From the NCBI RefSeq assembly GCF_041435195.1, contig NZ_CP108106.1:1860001-1924000 (forward strand): a DNA stretch of 64,000 bases. The letters run 5' to 3'. Origin of the DNA: Streptomyces sp. NBC_00224 (GTDB taxonomy: Bacteria; Actinomycetota; Actinomycetes; Streptomycetales; Streptomycetaceae). Positions 1 to 8,567 of this stretch are shown one piece after another. Within the stretch, counting starts at the first letter, position 1. Each line of letters starts with the position of its first letter. Below the pieces are notes generated by a model that worked only from the letters and a program-made list of their open reading frames with translations, was not told the origin of the DNA and ran no database searches. A program made the position numbers and the translations under genes.

Positions 1-68
1 CTCCGTTTCCCGCACGTCGACCGCCCCTCCCGGGGCGGCTTCGCCGTGCCCGTACCCAGGAATCCACC

Positions 69-878
69 ATGACTTCCGCATCCCTGTCCGGCCGTACCGC
101 CCTGGTCACCGGAGCAACCTCCGGCATCGGCTACGAGACCGCGCGACAGCTCGCCGAGAGCGGCGCGACCGTCCTCGTCCACGGCCGTACCGTCGAAGAG
201 GCCGAGGCCGCGACCGACCGCCTCATCGCGACCGCCGGTATCGACGCCACCCGCCTGTGCGCGTACGGCGCCGACTTCACCCACCTCGACGAGGTCGAGA
301 TCATGGCCCGGCGGGTCGTCGAAGCCCACCCCCACCTCGACGTCCTCGTCAACAACGCGGGCATGGCCGCCCCCGAGCGGCACACCCTCACGGCCGACGG
401 CAACGAGATCGCCTTCCAGGTCAACTTCCTCGCCCACTACCTGCTCACCTGCCTGCTCGAACCGGCACTCACCAGCGACCCGGGCGGCCGTGTCGTCAAC
501 GTGTCGTCGTCGCTGCACCGCACCGGGAACATCCAGTGGAGCGACCCCCACCGGACCCGCCGCTACTCCCGGCTCGCCGCCTACGCCCAGTCCCAGCTGG
601 CGCTGACGGTCTTCGCCGCGGACCCGCGGGTCACCGCGGTCTCCGTGCACCCGGGCATCTGCGACACCGCTCTGCTGCCGCTGTACGCACACGAGGGCAC
701 CCCGGCCGCCGACGGCGCAGCCCACGTCGTACGACTCTGCGACCCGGCGGTCGAGATCGTCAACGGCGCCTACTACGACCGCGCCGAGCGCGTCGACCCG
801 GCGCCCGCCGCCACCGAGAACCGCTCGGTGCAGCGTCTCAACAAGCTCGCGTCCCTGCTCGTCGGCCACACCGCCTGA
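69..878 (+). CDS. Short-chain dehydrogenase/reductase with altered catalytic motif
   Basis: A 269-residue single-domain Rossmann oxidoreductase. The cofactor motif TGATSGIG lies at residues 14-21, the structural NNAG at 95-98 and the catalytic-serine strand (VVNVSSS) at about 142-148. The catalytic tyrosine is Tyr172, but the family YxxxK motif reads YAQSQ: residue 176 is Gln (cag) where Lys is expected. The stretch after it is short, running from LTVFAADPRV straight into the strand TAVSVHPG, as if a few residues of helix were missing. Classic SDRs reduce or oxidise alcohols and ketones with NAD(P)H; with the lysine gone, normal catalysis is doubtful. ATG start at 69. A bL37-type gene follows 26 bases after the stop with its own ribosome site. 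The substrate is unknown. Confidence 0.85.
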   Translation: MTSASLSGRTALVTGATSGIGYETARQLAESGATVLVHGRTVEEAEAATDRLIATAGIDATRLCAYGADFTHLDEVEIMARRVVEAHPHLDVLVNNAGMAAPERHTLTADGNEIAFQVNFLAHYLLTCLLEPALTSDPGGRVVNVSSSLHRTGNIQWSDPHRTRRYSRLAAYAQSQLALTVFAADPRVTAVSVHPGICDTALLPLYAHEGTPAADGAAHVVRLCDPAVEIVNGAYYDRAERVDPAPAATENRSVQRLNKLASLLVGHTA

Positions 879-904
879 AGACCGCCTGAAGGAGAAACCC
901 CCGC

Positions 905-979
905 ATGTCCAAGCGCGCCCGTAAGAAGAAGGCCCGCCGCAAGAAGAAGGCCAACCACGGCAGCAAAGCCACGACCTAG
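905..979 (+). CDS. Ribosomal protein bL37-like (24 aa)
   Basis: A 24-codon ORF beginning MSKRARKKKARRKKK and containing the segment KANHG. Composition is extremely basic (Lys and Arg dominate). The 24-residue length, the MxKRxRKK opening and the ANHG near the end match bL37, the small 50S protein seen in mycobacterial ribosome structures. From memory, bL37 ends in an ANHGKRPNA-like tail; here the tail is ANHGSKATT, so this may be a divergent paralogue. A GGAG ribosome site lies about 10 bases before the ATG, and a perfect hairpin follows the stop, so this is a complete expressed unit, perhaps co-transcribed with the dehydrogenase. Confidence 0.8.
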   Translation: MSKRARKKKARRKKKANHGSKATT

Positions 980-996
980 CCCAGCCGACGAGGCAA

Positions 997-1031
997 GGGG
1001 CGGGCGAGCCCAACGGGGGAACGCCCGCCCC
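997..1031 (+). terminator. Perfect 10-bp hairpin after bL37
   Basis: GGGGCGGGCG at 997-1006 pairs perfectly with CGCCCGCCCC at 1022-1031 around a 15-nt loop. It lies 17 bases after the bL37 stop and before the ribosome site of the next gene. There is no U-tract, as is common in Streptomyces. Confidence 0.7.
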
Positions 1032-1060
1032 CACCCATTTCCCGAATCAGGAGGACTCCC

Positions 1061-1855
1061 GTGTTGGAGCTGCCAATACACCAACTCCCGTCCTATGCGC
1101 GCTGGTTCCCCCGCGCCTCTGCGGGGGCGGCAGCCCTGGCCGAGCACGCTCTCGCAACCCAGGTCGGCCGTCTGTGGGTGGACCGGGCCGACCGACCCCA
1201 CATGGTCGCCGTCGCCTGCGCGAGCCACGTCCTCCTGCGCGGTGACCCGGGTGCCGTGACTCCCGCCACGCTGGCCCCGCTGGCCGGTCGATACGTGCAG
1301 GCTCCGGCCCAGTTCGTGCCGCTGCTCGGCGCCTCCTTCGACCGTGCCGTGCCCTGGGAGCGGATGGTGTACATCCGGCGCGAGAAGCCGGAGGCGCCGC
1401 GTCCCCCGCACGGGGTGACCGTGCGGCGTATGGGCGCGGCCGACGCCCAGGCGCTGGCCTCGCTCGATGCCGATTCCTCTTGGATCCACGCCAGTTGGGG
1501 CGGCCCCGGCGGGCTCGCCGCCTCCGGGCACGCCTGGGGCGCCTTCCACAAGGACCGCCTTCTCGCGGTCGCCTGTACCTACTTCCTCGGCAGCCGGTAC
1601 GAGGACATCGCCGTGGTCACCGCCCCCGGCCACCGCCGCCAACAACTCGCCCTCAGCTGCGTCGTCGCCCTCTGCACCGACGTTTCCGCCCGCGGCCGTA
1701 CCGCCAGCTGGACCTGCTCCCGGCACAACCGGGCCAGCCGCCTGCTCGCGTGGACGGCCGGTTTCCGTCTGGAGCGGGAGTACGTCCACCATGCGACCGG
1801 GTCGGCAGCAGCCCGAGGAATCACGAGTACCCGCATTTCCGCGCGGACTGGGTGA
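1061..1855 (+). CDS. GNAT-family N-acetyltransferase
   Basis: A 264-residue protein starting at GTG 1061, with a strong AGGAGG ribosome site 6 bases upstream. The N-terminal ~110 residues have no motif I can name. The C-terminal ~130 residues look like an FR47/GCN5-type fold: a central strand DIAVVTAPGHRRQQLA supplies the acetyl-CoA pyrophosphate-loop region, and near the end SRHNRASRLLAWTAGFRLERE resembles the typical N-x-A-S-x-x-L-x-x-x-x-GF element. It would transfer acetyl from acetyl-CoA to an amine; the acceptor cannot be predicted. It is a lone gene between two hairpins. Confidence 0.75.
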   Translation: MLELPIHQLPSYARWFPRASAGAAALAEHALATQVGRLWVDRADRPHMVAVACASHVLLRGDPGAVTPATLAPLAGRYVQAPAQFVPLLGASFDRAVPWERMVYIRREKPEAPRPPHGVTVRRMGAADAQALASLDADSSWIHASWGGPGGLAASGHAWGAFHKDRLLAVACTYFLGSRYEDIAVVTAPGHRRQQLALSCVVALCTDVSARGRTASWTCSRHNRASRLLAWTAGFRLEREYVHHATGSAAARGITSTRISARTG

Positions 1856-2041
1856 TTCCGGGGCGAGCGTGGAGACCAACATGGACGGGGCGGCGTACGC
1901 CGACGCGCTGTCGGAGTACGCCGCCCCTTGGGAGAGACAAGCTGCGGAAGGGGGCCCGCGCGGCCGTTCCGGCTACTTCGGATCGCGGTTGAAGACCGCC
2001 TTCGACCATTGCGGCACCAGGCGCACTAACGCCCGTCTTGA
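1856..2041. other. Intergenic stretch with possible coding relic
   Basis: No supported gene. A short plus-strand reading frame from the ATG at 1881 has normal GC-rich codons for about 17 codons and then loses that bias (agA, caA, gcT and similar), suggesting a decayed gene 5' end or chance. Confidence 0.3.
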
Positions 2042-2086
2042 GGCATCACATGGCACGAGTGGTGCCGAGCGGTGCCATGTGATGCC
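2042..2086. terminator. Perfect 15-bp inverted repeat, probable terminator
   Basis: GGCATCACATGGCAC (2042-2056) and GTGCCATGTGATGCC (2072-2086) are perfect complements with a 15-nt loop. It begins 12 bases past the stop of the minus-strand membrane protein and follows the plus-strand GNAT gene, so it could end transcription from both sides. Confidence 0.75.
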
Positions 2087-2098
2087 ACGCGATGGCCT

Positions 2099-3736
2099 TC
2101 ACCGGAACTCGGCGAGCCGAGGCCGGAGCCCGAGTACGAGCAGGGCGCCCGCGAGCAGCAGCGCGCCTCCCGCGGCGGGCGCCTGGGTGCCGATGGCGTC
2201 CCGGCCGGTGGCGATGGCCTTCTCGTGGTGCGAGGAGTTGATCGCGGTCACCTGGTCCAGGGCCTTCATCCACAGCCCGAAGTGGGCGTTGGAGGTGTCG
2301 GACGCCCAGCCGATACAGAAGACGGTGGCCTCCTTCAGCCTGCCCTCGGCCACCAGCTGCCGTAAGGCGCGGTCGTCCTTCTGGTAGAAGGCGTACGCCT
2401 CGACGGTCTTCTCGGCCGCCTCGCGCTCCCCGGCGAAGGTGATGTTGTCCAGCTCGCGCCGGTACTCACCGGTGAACCGCTTGTCCCCGTGGTCGCGCTG
2501 GTACGCGTTCCAGGTCTCGTCCAGCTTCGCGTCGTACGAGCCCGGGCTCGCGCCCTCGATCCCGTACAGCTTCTGCGACTTGTCGAAGAACGTGCTCTCG
2601 TACGCCGTCCGGCGCGAGGGGTCGAGCAGGAAGCGGCTCTCGTCCGCGTTGGCGTCGTACCCGAGCGCCTTGGACTGCGACAGCGCGACCACCGAGTCGA
2701 ACGAGTCGTGCCGGGCGATCTTCAACTGGTCGGCGGAGACGGTCAGAAGCCGGCCCCCGCACACCAGCGCGACGAGGGCGCAGAGCGTCGAGGCGAGCAG
2801 CGCGGGGTTGAAGACGCGCTGGAAGCGGCGGGCCAGCCGGACCTGGAGCATGACGAGCGCGGCGACCAGCAGCAGCCCGAGGACGACTTCGGCGGCCAGC
2901 TGCACGGACAGGTCCGAGCGCGAGGTGTCGTACTCGTGCTCGTACACCGCGTTGTTGGCATCGACGAGCGTGCGGGCCTGGGGAAGCAGACGTGCGGAGA
3001 GCAGGTCCGTCGCCCGACTGTAGTCGGCTCGGGCCAGATCCTTGCCGCCGGGGTGCTCGTCGTTCTCCAGGGCGCGCCCGACCAGCTCCTGGTAGTGCGC
3101 GAAGTCGTCGGTCAGCGCGACCACCGTGTCCTCGGTGGCCTTGTCGCCGTCCGAGGCGGCGCCCAACGTGCGCAGCGAGCGGCTGATGGTCTGCTGGGCG
3201 TCGGTGTAGAAGCCCTGGGCCTTGACGTACGACTCGTCGAGGCGGCCCTTGCCCGTGCCCGAATCGCCGCTGGAGAGAAGGATGTTGGCGGCTTGTGCGT
3301 CCATGTCGTTGAGCGCCAGGCTGAGCTCGCTGGCGGCGACCGTGCGGGGCGCGTCGCGGTGTGCGATCGCATTCCATGTGCCGGAGGCGACGGTGGCGGC
3401 GACGACCAGCAGGATCAGCAACCCGGTTCCGAGCAACAGACACACCGCGCGGGCCAGCCGAAGCCTGCCGGGCGTGGTGGTCCAGTAGCGCTCGACGGCG
3501 TACTTCAGCAGTCGGACGAGCCGGGCGACGGCAATGGGAGGCCGTCGCCACGGCTGTCCTTCACGCGGACCCCCTCCGGACCGCGAACCCGGGTTCCCCC
3601 CGTGACGAACGGCCGACGCGGGGTCTGGTTCAGCAACCGCCGGGGCCCCCGCTCCCTGACGCTGCTCGGCACCGGCGGTGATCGCCACTCGCCCTCCAAC
3701 CTCGCGCCACGGGCCGTTCGTACGAACCCGTGTCAC
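2099..3736 (-). CDS. Four-TM membrane protein with two extracytoplasmic helical domains, GlnX-like layout
   Basis: A 545-residue protein with GTG start at 3736; the first ~70 residues are low-complexity and the real start may differ, though I see no better in-frame start before the first membrane helix. Four membrane segments are visible: about 97-120 (LLLGTGLLILLVVAATVA), 275-298, 310-330 and 520-540. Two all-helical, charged extracytoplasmic domains of ~160 and ~180 residues lie between TM1/TM2 and TM3/TM4. This tandem four-helix-bundle sensor arrangement resembles GlnX, the membrane partner of PknG signalling in Corynebacteriales, but no kinase or binding protein is adjacent and similarity is by topology only. 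It lies downstream of kdpD on the same strand, 143 bases away. Function unknown; a sensor or scaffold role is inference. Confidence 0.6.
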   Translation of the reverse strand: MTRVRTNGPWREVGGRVAITAGAEQRQGAGAPAVAEPDPASAVRHGGNPGSRSGGGPREGQPWRRPPIAVARLVRLLKYAVERYWTTTPGRLRLARAVCLLLGTGLLILLVVAATVASGTWNAIAHRDAPRTVAASELSLALNDMDAQAANILLSSGDSGTGKGRLDESYVKAQGFYTDAQQTISRSLRTLGAASDGDKATEDTVVALTDDFAHYQELVGRALENDEHPGGKDLARADYSRATDLLSARLLPQARTLVDANNAVYEHEYDTSRSDLSVQLAAEVVLGLLLVAALVMLQVRLARRFQRVFNPALLASTLCALVALVCGGRLLTVSADQLKIARHDSFDSVVALSQSKALGYDANADESRFLLDPSRRTAYESTFFDKSQKLYGIEGASPGSYDAKLDETWNAYQRDHGDKRFTGEYRRELDNITFAGEREAAEKTVEAYAFYQKDDRALRQLVAEGRLKEATVFCIGWASDTSNAHFGLWMKALDQVTAINSSHHEKAIATGRDAIGTQAPAAGGALLLAGALLVLGLRPRLAEFR

Positions 3737-3780
3737 ACCAGCATGGGGGCAGGAGTTCGATTGATCGCGTACGTTGACGG

Positions 3781-3800
3781 GCCCCTGACGCCCAAGGGGC
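3781..3800 (-). terminator. Weak hairpin between kdpD and the membrane protein
   Basis: GCCCCT at 3781-3786 pairs with AGGGGC at 3795-3800 around an 8-nt loop. It may separate kdpD transcription from the next minus-strand gene. Only 6 bp, so weak. Confidence 0.3.
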
Positions 3801-3879
3801 GCTGCTTAACGCGTACTTGATGGCCTTGCCTTCCGGCCAGGTCAGGAGCGGGCGTCCGACCTCCGGCCTGACGTCCTTC

Positions 3880-6402
3880 TCACGCGTCCGGGACGCTCCC
3901 GGTGTTGGACCCGGTGGGCTCCCGTAGATCGGCGACGGGCAGGGACAGGACCATGGTCAGACCGCCGCCCGGAGTGTCCTCGGGTGTGAGCGTGCCGGCC
4001 ATCGCCTCGGTGAGGCCGCGGGAGAGTGCGAGGCCGAGTCCCACCCCCGTCGTGTTGTCGGTGTCGCCCAGGCGCTGGAACGGTACGAAGGCCCGCTCCC
4101 TGTCCTCGGCGGGCATCCCGGGGCCCCGGTCGATGACACGGACTTCGACCCGGTCGGCGAGGGTGCTGGCCGTGAGCAGCACCGTCTCGCCGGGCGGGGT
4201 GTGGCGGGCGGCGTTGCTGAGGAGGTTGGCGACCACCCGCTCAAGGAGCGGAGGGTCGGCCAGGACGGCCGGGACGGCGTCGAGGTGCTGGATGTCGATG
4301 AGGGGGCCGTCGGGCGGCAATGATTCCAGGGCGGTCGGGAGCACCTCTTCCAGGGCTGTGGCGCGCAGGCTCAGGTTCAGTGCCCCGGCCTGGAGGCGGC
4401 TCATGTCCAGGAGGTTGTCGATGAGTCGGCTGAGGCGGGCCATCGACTCGTCAGCGGTGGCGAGGAGCTCGTCGCGGTCCTCGTCGCTGAAGTCGACGTC
4501 GCGGCTGCGCAGGGAGGCGATGGCGGCCCAGCCCGCGGCGAGCGGGGTGCGCAGGTCGTGGCTGACGGCGGCGAGCAGTGCGGTGCGCATCCGGTCGGCG
4601 GCCTTGACCGGTTCCACCTCGGCGGCCGCCTCGGCCAGCCGGGCCCGTTCGACGGCGACGGTGACGTGCGCGGCGAACGCGGTGAGGACCTTGCGTTCGG
4701 AGGACGGCAGGGTGCGACCGCGCAGCACGAGGTGCGCCTGCTCGCCGACCGGCACCTGGACGACGCTGCCGTCGTCCACCACGGGCTGCTCGGTGAGTTC
4801 CGCGGAGTCCATGCCGAAGGTTTCGCGCGTACGTTCCAGGAGGGCGGGGATGGCCCGGTCGCCCCGAACGATCGACCCGGCCAGGGAGGACAGTGTCTCG
4901 GCCTCGGCGGTGGCCCGGGCCGAGCGGCGCGAGAGTCTCAGCGAGCGGTCCACCACGGCCGCCACGATCCCCGCGACCACGGCGAAGACCACGGTGGCGA
5001 GCACGCTGTTGAGCGTGGTGGTGAACGCGCCGATCGGCGGGATGAACCAGTAGTTGAGCAGCAGCGAGGCGCTCACGGAGGCGACCACCGCGGACACCAC
5101 TCCCCCGACGCAGGCGACGCCGACGACCGCGAGCAGGAAGAGCAGAGCTTCACTGGTGAGGTTGAGGCTGCCCCGGGTGTGATCGAGCAGGAGAGTGAGG
5201 AGGACCGGCAGGACAAGGCCGGAGACCGGGCCCGCGATGAGCCGGGCCGTGGACAGGGTGCGCCGCCGGGACGGCAACAGCCGCCCCCTGCCCGCCCGTT
5301 CGTGGGTGACCATGTGGACGTCGATGTCCCCGGAGAGCCCGACGACGGTCTCTCCCCTGCCACGCCCGGTCACGAAGCGCTCCAGGCGGCCGCGGCTGCT
5401 GGTGCCGAGCACGAGCTGGGTGGCGTTCTCCGCGCGCGCGAACTCGATCAGCGCGGTGGGTATGTCGTCGCCGACCACCGAGTGGTAGCTGCCGCCCAGG
5501 CTCTCCACCAGGGTCCGTTGACGGGCGAGGGCGGCAGATGAGGACCCGGCGGCGAGCCCGTCGCTGCGCGCTATGTGCACCGCCAGCAGATCACCGCCGA
5601 CCGACCGGTCCGCGATCCTGGCCGCCCGGCGGATGATCGTCTCGCCTTCGGGTCCCCCGGTCAGCGCGACCACGACCCGCTCCCGGGTCTCCCACACACC
5701 ACCGATGCCGTGCTCGGAGCGGTACTTCTGCAGCGCCTCGTCCACCTGGTCGGCCACCCAGCGCAGAGCCAGCTCGCGCAGCGCGGTCAGGTTCCCCACC
5801 CGGAAGTAGTTGGCGAGCGCCGCGTCGACCTTTTCCGGGGCGTAGATGTTGCCGTGCGCCATCCGGCGGCGCAGCGCCTCGGCGGGCATGTCCACCAGCT
5901 CGATCTGGTGCGCGCGGCGCACCACGTCGTCGGGGACGGTCTCCTGCTGCGGCACCCTGGTGATCTTCTCGACCACGTCTTTGAGGGATTCGAGGTGCTG
6001 CACGTTCACCGCGGTGACCACGTCGATCCCGGCGGCCAGCAGCTCCTCGATGTCCTGCCAGCGCTTGGCGTTGCGTCCGCCGGGAACGTTGGAGTGCGCG
6101 AACTCGTCGACGAGCGCCACCTGCGGTCTGCGCTCAAGGACGGCGTCGAGGTCCATCTCCTCGAACTCCCCGCCCCGGTAGATCCGCCGGGTACGGGGCA
6201 GGATCTCCAGGCCGTCGAGCTTGTCGAGGGTGTGCCGTCGCTTGTGGCATTCGGCATAGGCCACGACCACATCGGTTCCGCGCTCGACCCTGCGCCGGGC
6301 CTCGTCGAGCATCCGGTAGGTCTTGCCCACCCCGGGGGCGGCCCCGAGAAAGACCTTCAGTCGACCCGGCCTTCCGGGCGGGACATCCGGCTCGACCACC
6401 AC
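3880..6402 (-). CDS. kdpD: KdpD sensor histidine kinase (orphan)
   Basis: An 840-residue protein. I place the start at GTG 6402, 8 bases after a perfect AGGAGG; upstream codons are not KdpD-like. The N-terminal KdpD domain has Walker A GAAPGVGKT at 20-28. A universal-stress-protein domain follows (LGTSSRGRLERF), then four membrane helices at about 360-460 (DUF4118), a GAF-like linker, the HisKA box SHDLRTPLAA with His near 615, and an HATPase domain with NLLSNAARHTP, DRGPGMP and GVGLGLALS. KdpD senses K+ limitation and phosphorylates KdpE. Neither kdpE nor kdpABC is adjacent: downstream is a GlnX-like membrane protein, upstream only kdpF. I do not see the SxSx20FTAxY c-di-AMP motif described in some KdpD USP domains. 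The regulator must be elsewhere or lost. Confidence 0.93.
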   Translation of the reverse strand: MVVEPDVPPGRPGRLKVFLGAAPGVGKTYRMLDEARRRVERGTDVVVAYAECHKRRHTLDKLDGLEILPRTRRIYRGGEFEEMDLDAVLERRPQVALVDEFAHSNVPGGRNAKRWQDIEELLAAGIDVVTAVNVQHLESLKDVVEKITRVPQQETVPDDVVRRAHQIELVDMPAEALRRRMAHGNIYAPEKVDAALANYFRVGNLTALRELALRWVADQVDEALQKYRSEHGIGGVWETRERVVVALTGGPEGETIIRRAARIADRSVGGDLLAVHIARSDGLAAGSSSAALARQRTLVESLGGSYHSVVGDDIPTALIEFARAENATQLVLGTSSRGRLERFVTGRGRGETVVGLSGDIDVHMVTHERAGRGRLLPSRRRTLSTARLIAGPVSGLVLPVLLTLLLDHTRGSLNLTSEALLFLLAVVGVACVGGVVSAVVASVSASLLLNYWFIPPIGAFTTTLNSVLATVVFAVVAGIVAAVVDRSLRLSRRSARATAEAETLSSLAGSIVRGDRAIPALLERTRETFGMDSAELTEQPVVDDGSVVQVPVGEQAHLVLRGRTLPSSERKVLTAFAAHVTVAVERARLAEAAAEVEPVKAADRMRTALLAAVSHDLRTPLAAGWAAIASLRSRDVDFSDEDRDELLATADESMARLSRLIDNLLDMSRLQAGALNLSLRATALEEVLPTALESLPPDGPLIDIQHLDAVPAVLADPPLLERVVANLLSNAARHTPPGETVLLTASTLADRVEVRVIDRGPGMPAEDRERAFVPFQRLGDTDNTTGVGLGLALSRGLTEAMAGTLTPEDTPGGGLTMVLSLPVADLREPTGSNTGSVPDA

Positions 6403-6427
6403 TGCACGCTCCTCCTGACGCCGAACG

Positions 6428-6471
6428 CGCGCCCCCGGCCGTGCAGGCAGCCCTGCGCGACCGGGGGCGCG
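6428..6471 (-). promoter_or_regulatory. Long hairpin in the kdpD leader
   Basis: CGCGCCCCCGG (6428-6438) and CCGGGGGCGCG (6461-6471) are perfect 11-bp arms; inside, GCAGG and CCTGC form a second stem around a 4-nt loop. It sits between kdpF and the kdpD ribosome site on the kdpD transcript. It could be a terminator for kdpF, an attenuator, or a scar structure; no U-tract is present. Confidence 0.5.
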
Positions 6472-6580
6472 ATGTGTGATGCCGATCATCACCGGGCGAT
6501 GCGGAGGAGAACAGCCGCGCCCGACAACCTTGATGGATCTCTGACCCAACGGCCGGACTAGGCAGCGGCGTTCGTCGGAA

Positions 6581-6670
6581 TCAGAACCGGTCCGGGAAGA
6601 TCAGCGCGAAGACCAGATAGCCGAGCAGGCTTGCGGCGACACACAGTCCGACGATGTTCTCGACGCTCAC
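6581..6670 (-). CDS. kdpF: KdpF-like small membrane peptide, kdpABC missing
   Basis: A 29-residue ORF with GTG start at 6670, MSVENIVGLCVAASLLGYLV then FALIFPDRF. One membrane helix followed by a short basic/aromatic tail ending PxRF is the KdpF pattern (E. coli KdpF is 29 aa). KdpF normally stabilises the KdpFABC K+-ATPase and is the first gene of that operon. Here the next gene on the strand, after about 180 bases, is kdpD: no kdpA, kdpB or kdpC sequence lies between. It is therefore a remnant or a stand-alone peptide that might modulate KdpD or another transporter. Confidence 0.75.
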   Translation of the reverse strand: MSVENIVGLCVAASLLGYLVFALIFPDRF

Positions 6671-6916
6671 GGTCGTTCAACTCCCTGACACAAGCCGACG
6701 GCATTGACGAAGGGCAGCAACAGGCGCCCCACTCAGCGAACCCCTACCGGCCCCTGCCGGACATGCGCCTTGACGCCTCCCTGTCGCCGACCGGCATTTC
6801 CTTGACGTCGTCCTGATATTCCACCGGTCGATAAGGTGAAGGCGGTGTGCCGGGAAGTCTGGTCGGCGTTACGGGCCGGACGGGCCCGTTTCTGTTCTGG
6901 GGTTCCAGGGGGCGGC

Positions 6917-8479
6917 ATGCGCGGCGTTGGTACGGTCCTGTTTCTCGTGGTGCTCGCCACGATCGTGGCCACCGGTGCCCGCCGCTGGCGCATCCCCGCG
7001 CCCTCGCTCCTCGTCGTGGCCGGTCTGACCGTCGCCCTGCTGCCCGGTACCCCGGAGATACACATCACCCCCGAGATCATCGGCCTCGTGGTGCTGCCGC
7101 CGCTGCTGTACGCCAGCGCGGAGGAGATCTCCTGGCGCGAGCTGCGCGTGGTGTGGAAGCCGGTGAGCGTCCTGGCGATCGGCCTGGTCCTGGCGTCCGC
7201 CGCGATCGTCGGCTACGTCGCCTCGGTCCTGACTCCGCTGTCCTGGCAGATGGCCCTGGTCCTCGGCGCGGTCCTGGCCAGCACCGACCCGGTGGCGGTC
7301 ACCGCACTGGGCCGGCGCCTCGCCCTGCCGCCCAAGGTGCAGGTCCTCGTACAGGCCGAGAGCCTGTTCAACGACGCCACCTCGCTGGTGCTGTTCAAGG
7401 TCGCGGTGAGTGTCGCCGTAGCCTCCTCGACCGTCTCCTGGGCGGGCGCGGGCGGCGAGTTCGCGGTCCTCGCGGGCGGCGGCACCCTGATCGGAGCGGC
7501 AGCGGCGGGTGTGGTGGTGCTGATCCGGCGCCGCACCGAGGACCCGGTCCTGGAGACAGTGATCGCGCTGGTCACTCCGTACGCCGCGTACGTCCTCGCC
7601 GAGGCGGCCCACACCTCCGGCGTCACATCGGTGGTGGTGGCCGGCGTGCTTCTCGGCGGCCGCTCGGACCGGCTGACCAGCGCCCGCATCCGCCTCCAAC
7701 TCCACGCGGTCTACGGCACGGTGGTGTTCCTCCTGGAGAGCGTGGTCTTCAGCCTCATAGGACTCTCGCTGCCCGGTCTGATACGCGAACTGGGCGACGG
7801 AGACCGACTGTGGCCGCTGTACGCCCTCGCCCTCGCCGCCACCCTGATCGCGGTCCGAATGCTGTGGATCTTCCCGCTGTCCGCCCTGCTCCAACGCAAG
7901 GGCCAGACACCGACCAACTGGCGGGTCCCGGTGGTCCTTTCCTGGGCCGGCACCCGGGGGGTGATGCCCCTCGCGGCCGCGCTCTCCATCCCAGTCGCCG
8001 CCGCCGACGGCACCACGCTGCCCGGACGCCCCCTGGTCCTCGTCCTCACCACCTCCGTGGTCGTGGTGACCCTGGTCGGGCAGGGCTTCTCACTCGCCGC
8101 AGTCGTCCGCCGCTCCGGCATCGCCCTCGAACCCGACCACACCGAACGCGAGGAGGCGCACGCCCGCCTGAACCTCGCGGACGCCGGAATGCGGCGCCTG
8201 GACGAGATCGCCGAACTCGAAGCCGTACCCGAAGTCGTCGCCGACCGCCTGCGCCGAGCACTCGAAGCCCGCCAGGAACACGCCCGCGAGCGCCTCGGCG
8301 ACCCCGACGGCTCGGCCGAGTCCGCCGAACACGTCTACCGCCAGCTGCGCCGCGACCTCATCCTCGAAGAGGCCGCCGAACTCCAGCGCCTGTACGACGA
8401 CCACCGCATCAGCGACACCACCCGCCGCCGCCTCCAGCGCTCACTCGACCTGGAAGAGGCGCGCCTGGCGGACGCCTGA
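6917..8479 (+). CDS. CPA1-family Na+/H+ antiporter
   Basis: A 520-residue protein; ATG 6917 (MRGVGTVLFLVVL) sits behind an AGGGGGCGG ribosome site and starts directly with a membrane helix, so I prefer it to upstream starts. About 12 hydrophobic helices are followed by a ~110-residue soluble, charged helical tail. The ion-binding signature is present: STDPVAVTAL (about 122-131) and SLFNDATSLVLF (about 151-162), whose Asn-Asp pair is the CPA1 exchange site. It would exchange cytoplasmic Na+ (or K+) for protons at the plasma membrane. It diverges from kdpF/kdpD and precedes a K+ importer, so the whole stretch concerns cation balance. Confidence 0.9.
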   Translation: MRGVGTVLFLVVLATIVATGARRWRIPAPSLLVVAGLTVALLPGTPEIHITPEIIGLVVLPPLLYASAEEISWRELRVVWKPVSVLAIGLVLASAAIVGYVASVLTPLSWQMALVLGAVLASTDPVAVTALGRRLALPPKVQVLVQAESLFNDATSLVLFKVAVSVAVASSTVSWAGAGGEFAVLAGGGTLIGAAAAGVVVLIRRRTEDPVLETVIALVTPYAAYVLAEAAHTSGVTSVVVAGVLLGGRSDRLTSARIRLQLHAVYGTVVFLLESVVFSLIGLSLPGLIRELGDGDRLWPLYALALAATLIAVRMLWIFPLSALLQRKGQTPTNWRVPVVLSWAGTRGVMPLAAALSIPVAAADGTTLPGRPLVLVLTTSVVVVTLVGQGFSLAAVVRRSGIALEPDHTEREEAHARLNLADAGMRRLDEIAELEAVPEVVADRLRRALEARQEHARERLGDPDGSAESAEHVYRQLRRDLILEEAAELQRLYDDHRISDTTRRRLQRSLDLEEARLADA

Positions 8480-8567
8480 CGCGCGGGCGTCAGAATGCCG
8501 TATGCCCGGCGTCAAAACCGGCGGGTGACGCACGACAGCCCCACTCCCCAGTGCATACGGTCCCGTT

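Noticed and set aside
3737..3879. kdpE remnant between kdpD and the membrane protein
   Set aside because: No receiver or winged-helix motif can be read in any frame of this 143-base gap.
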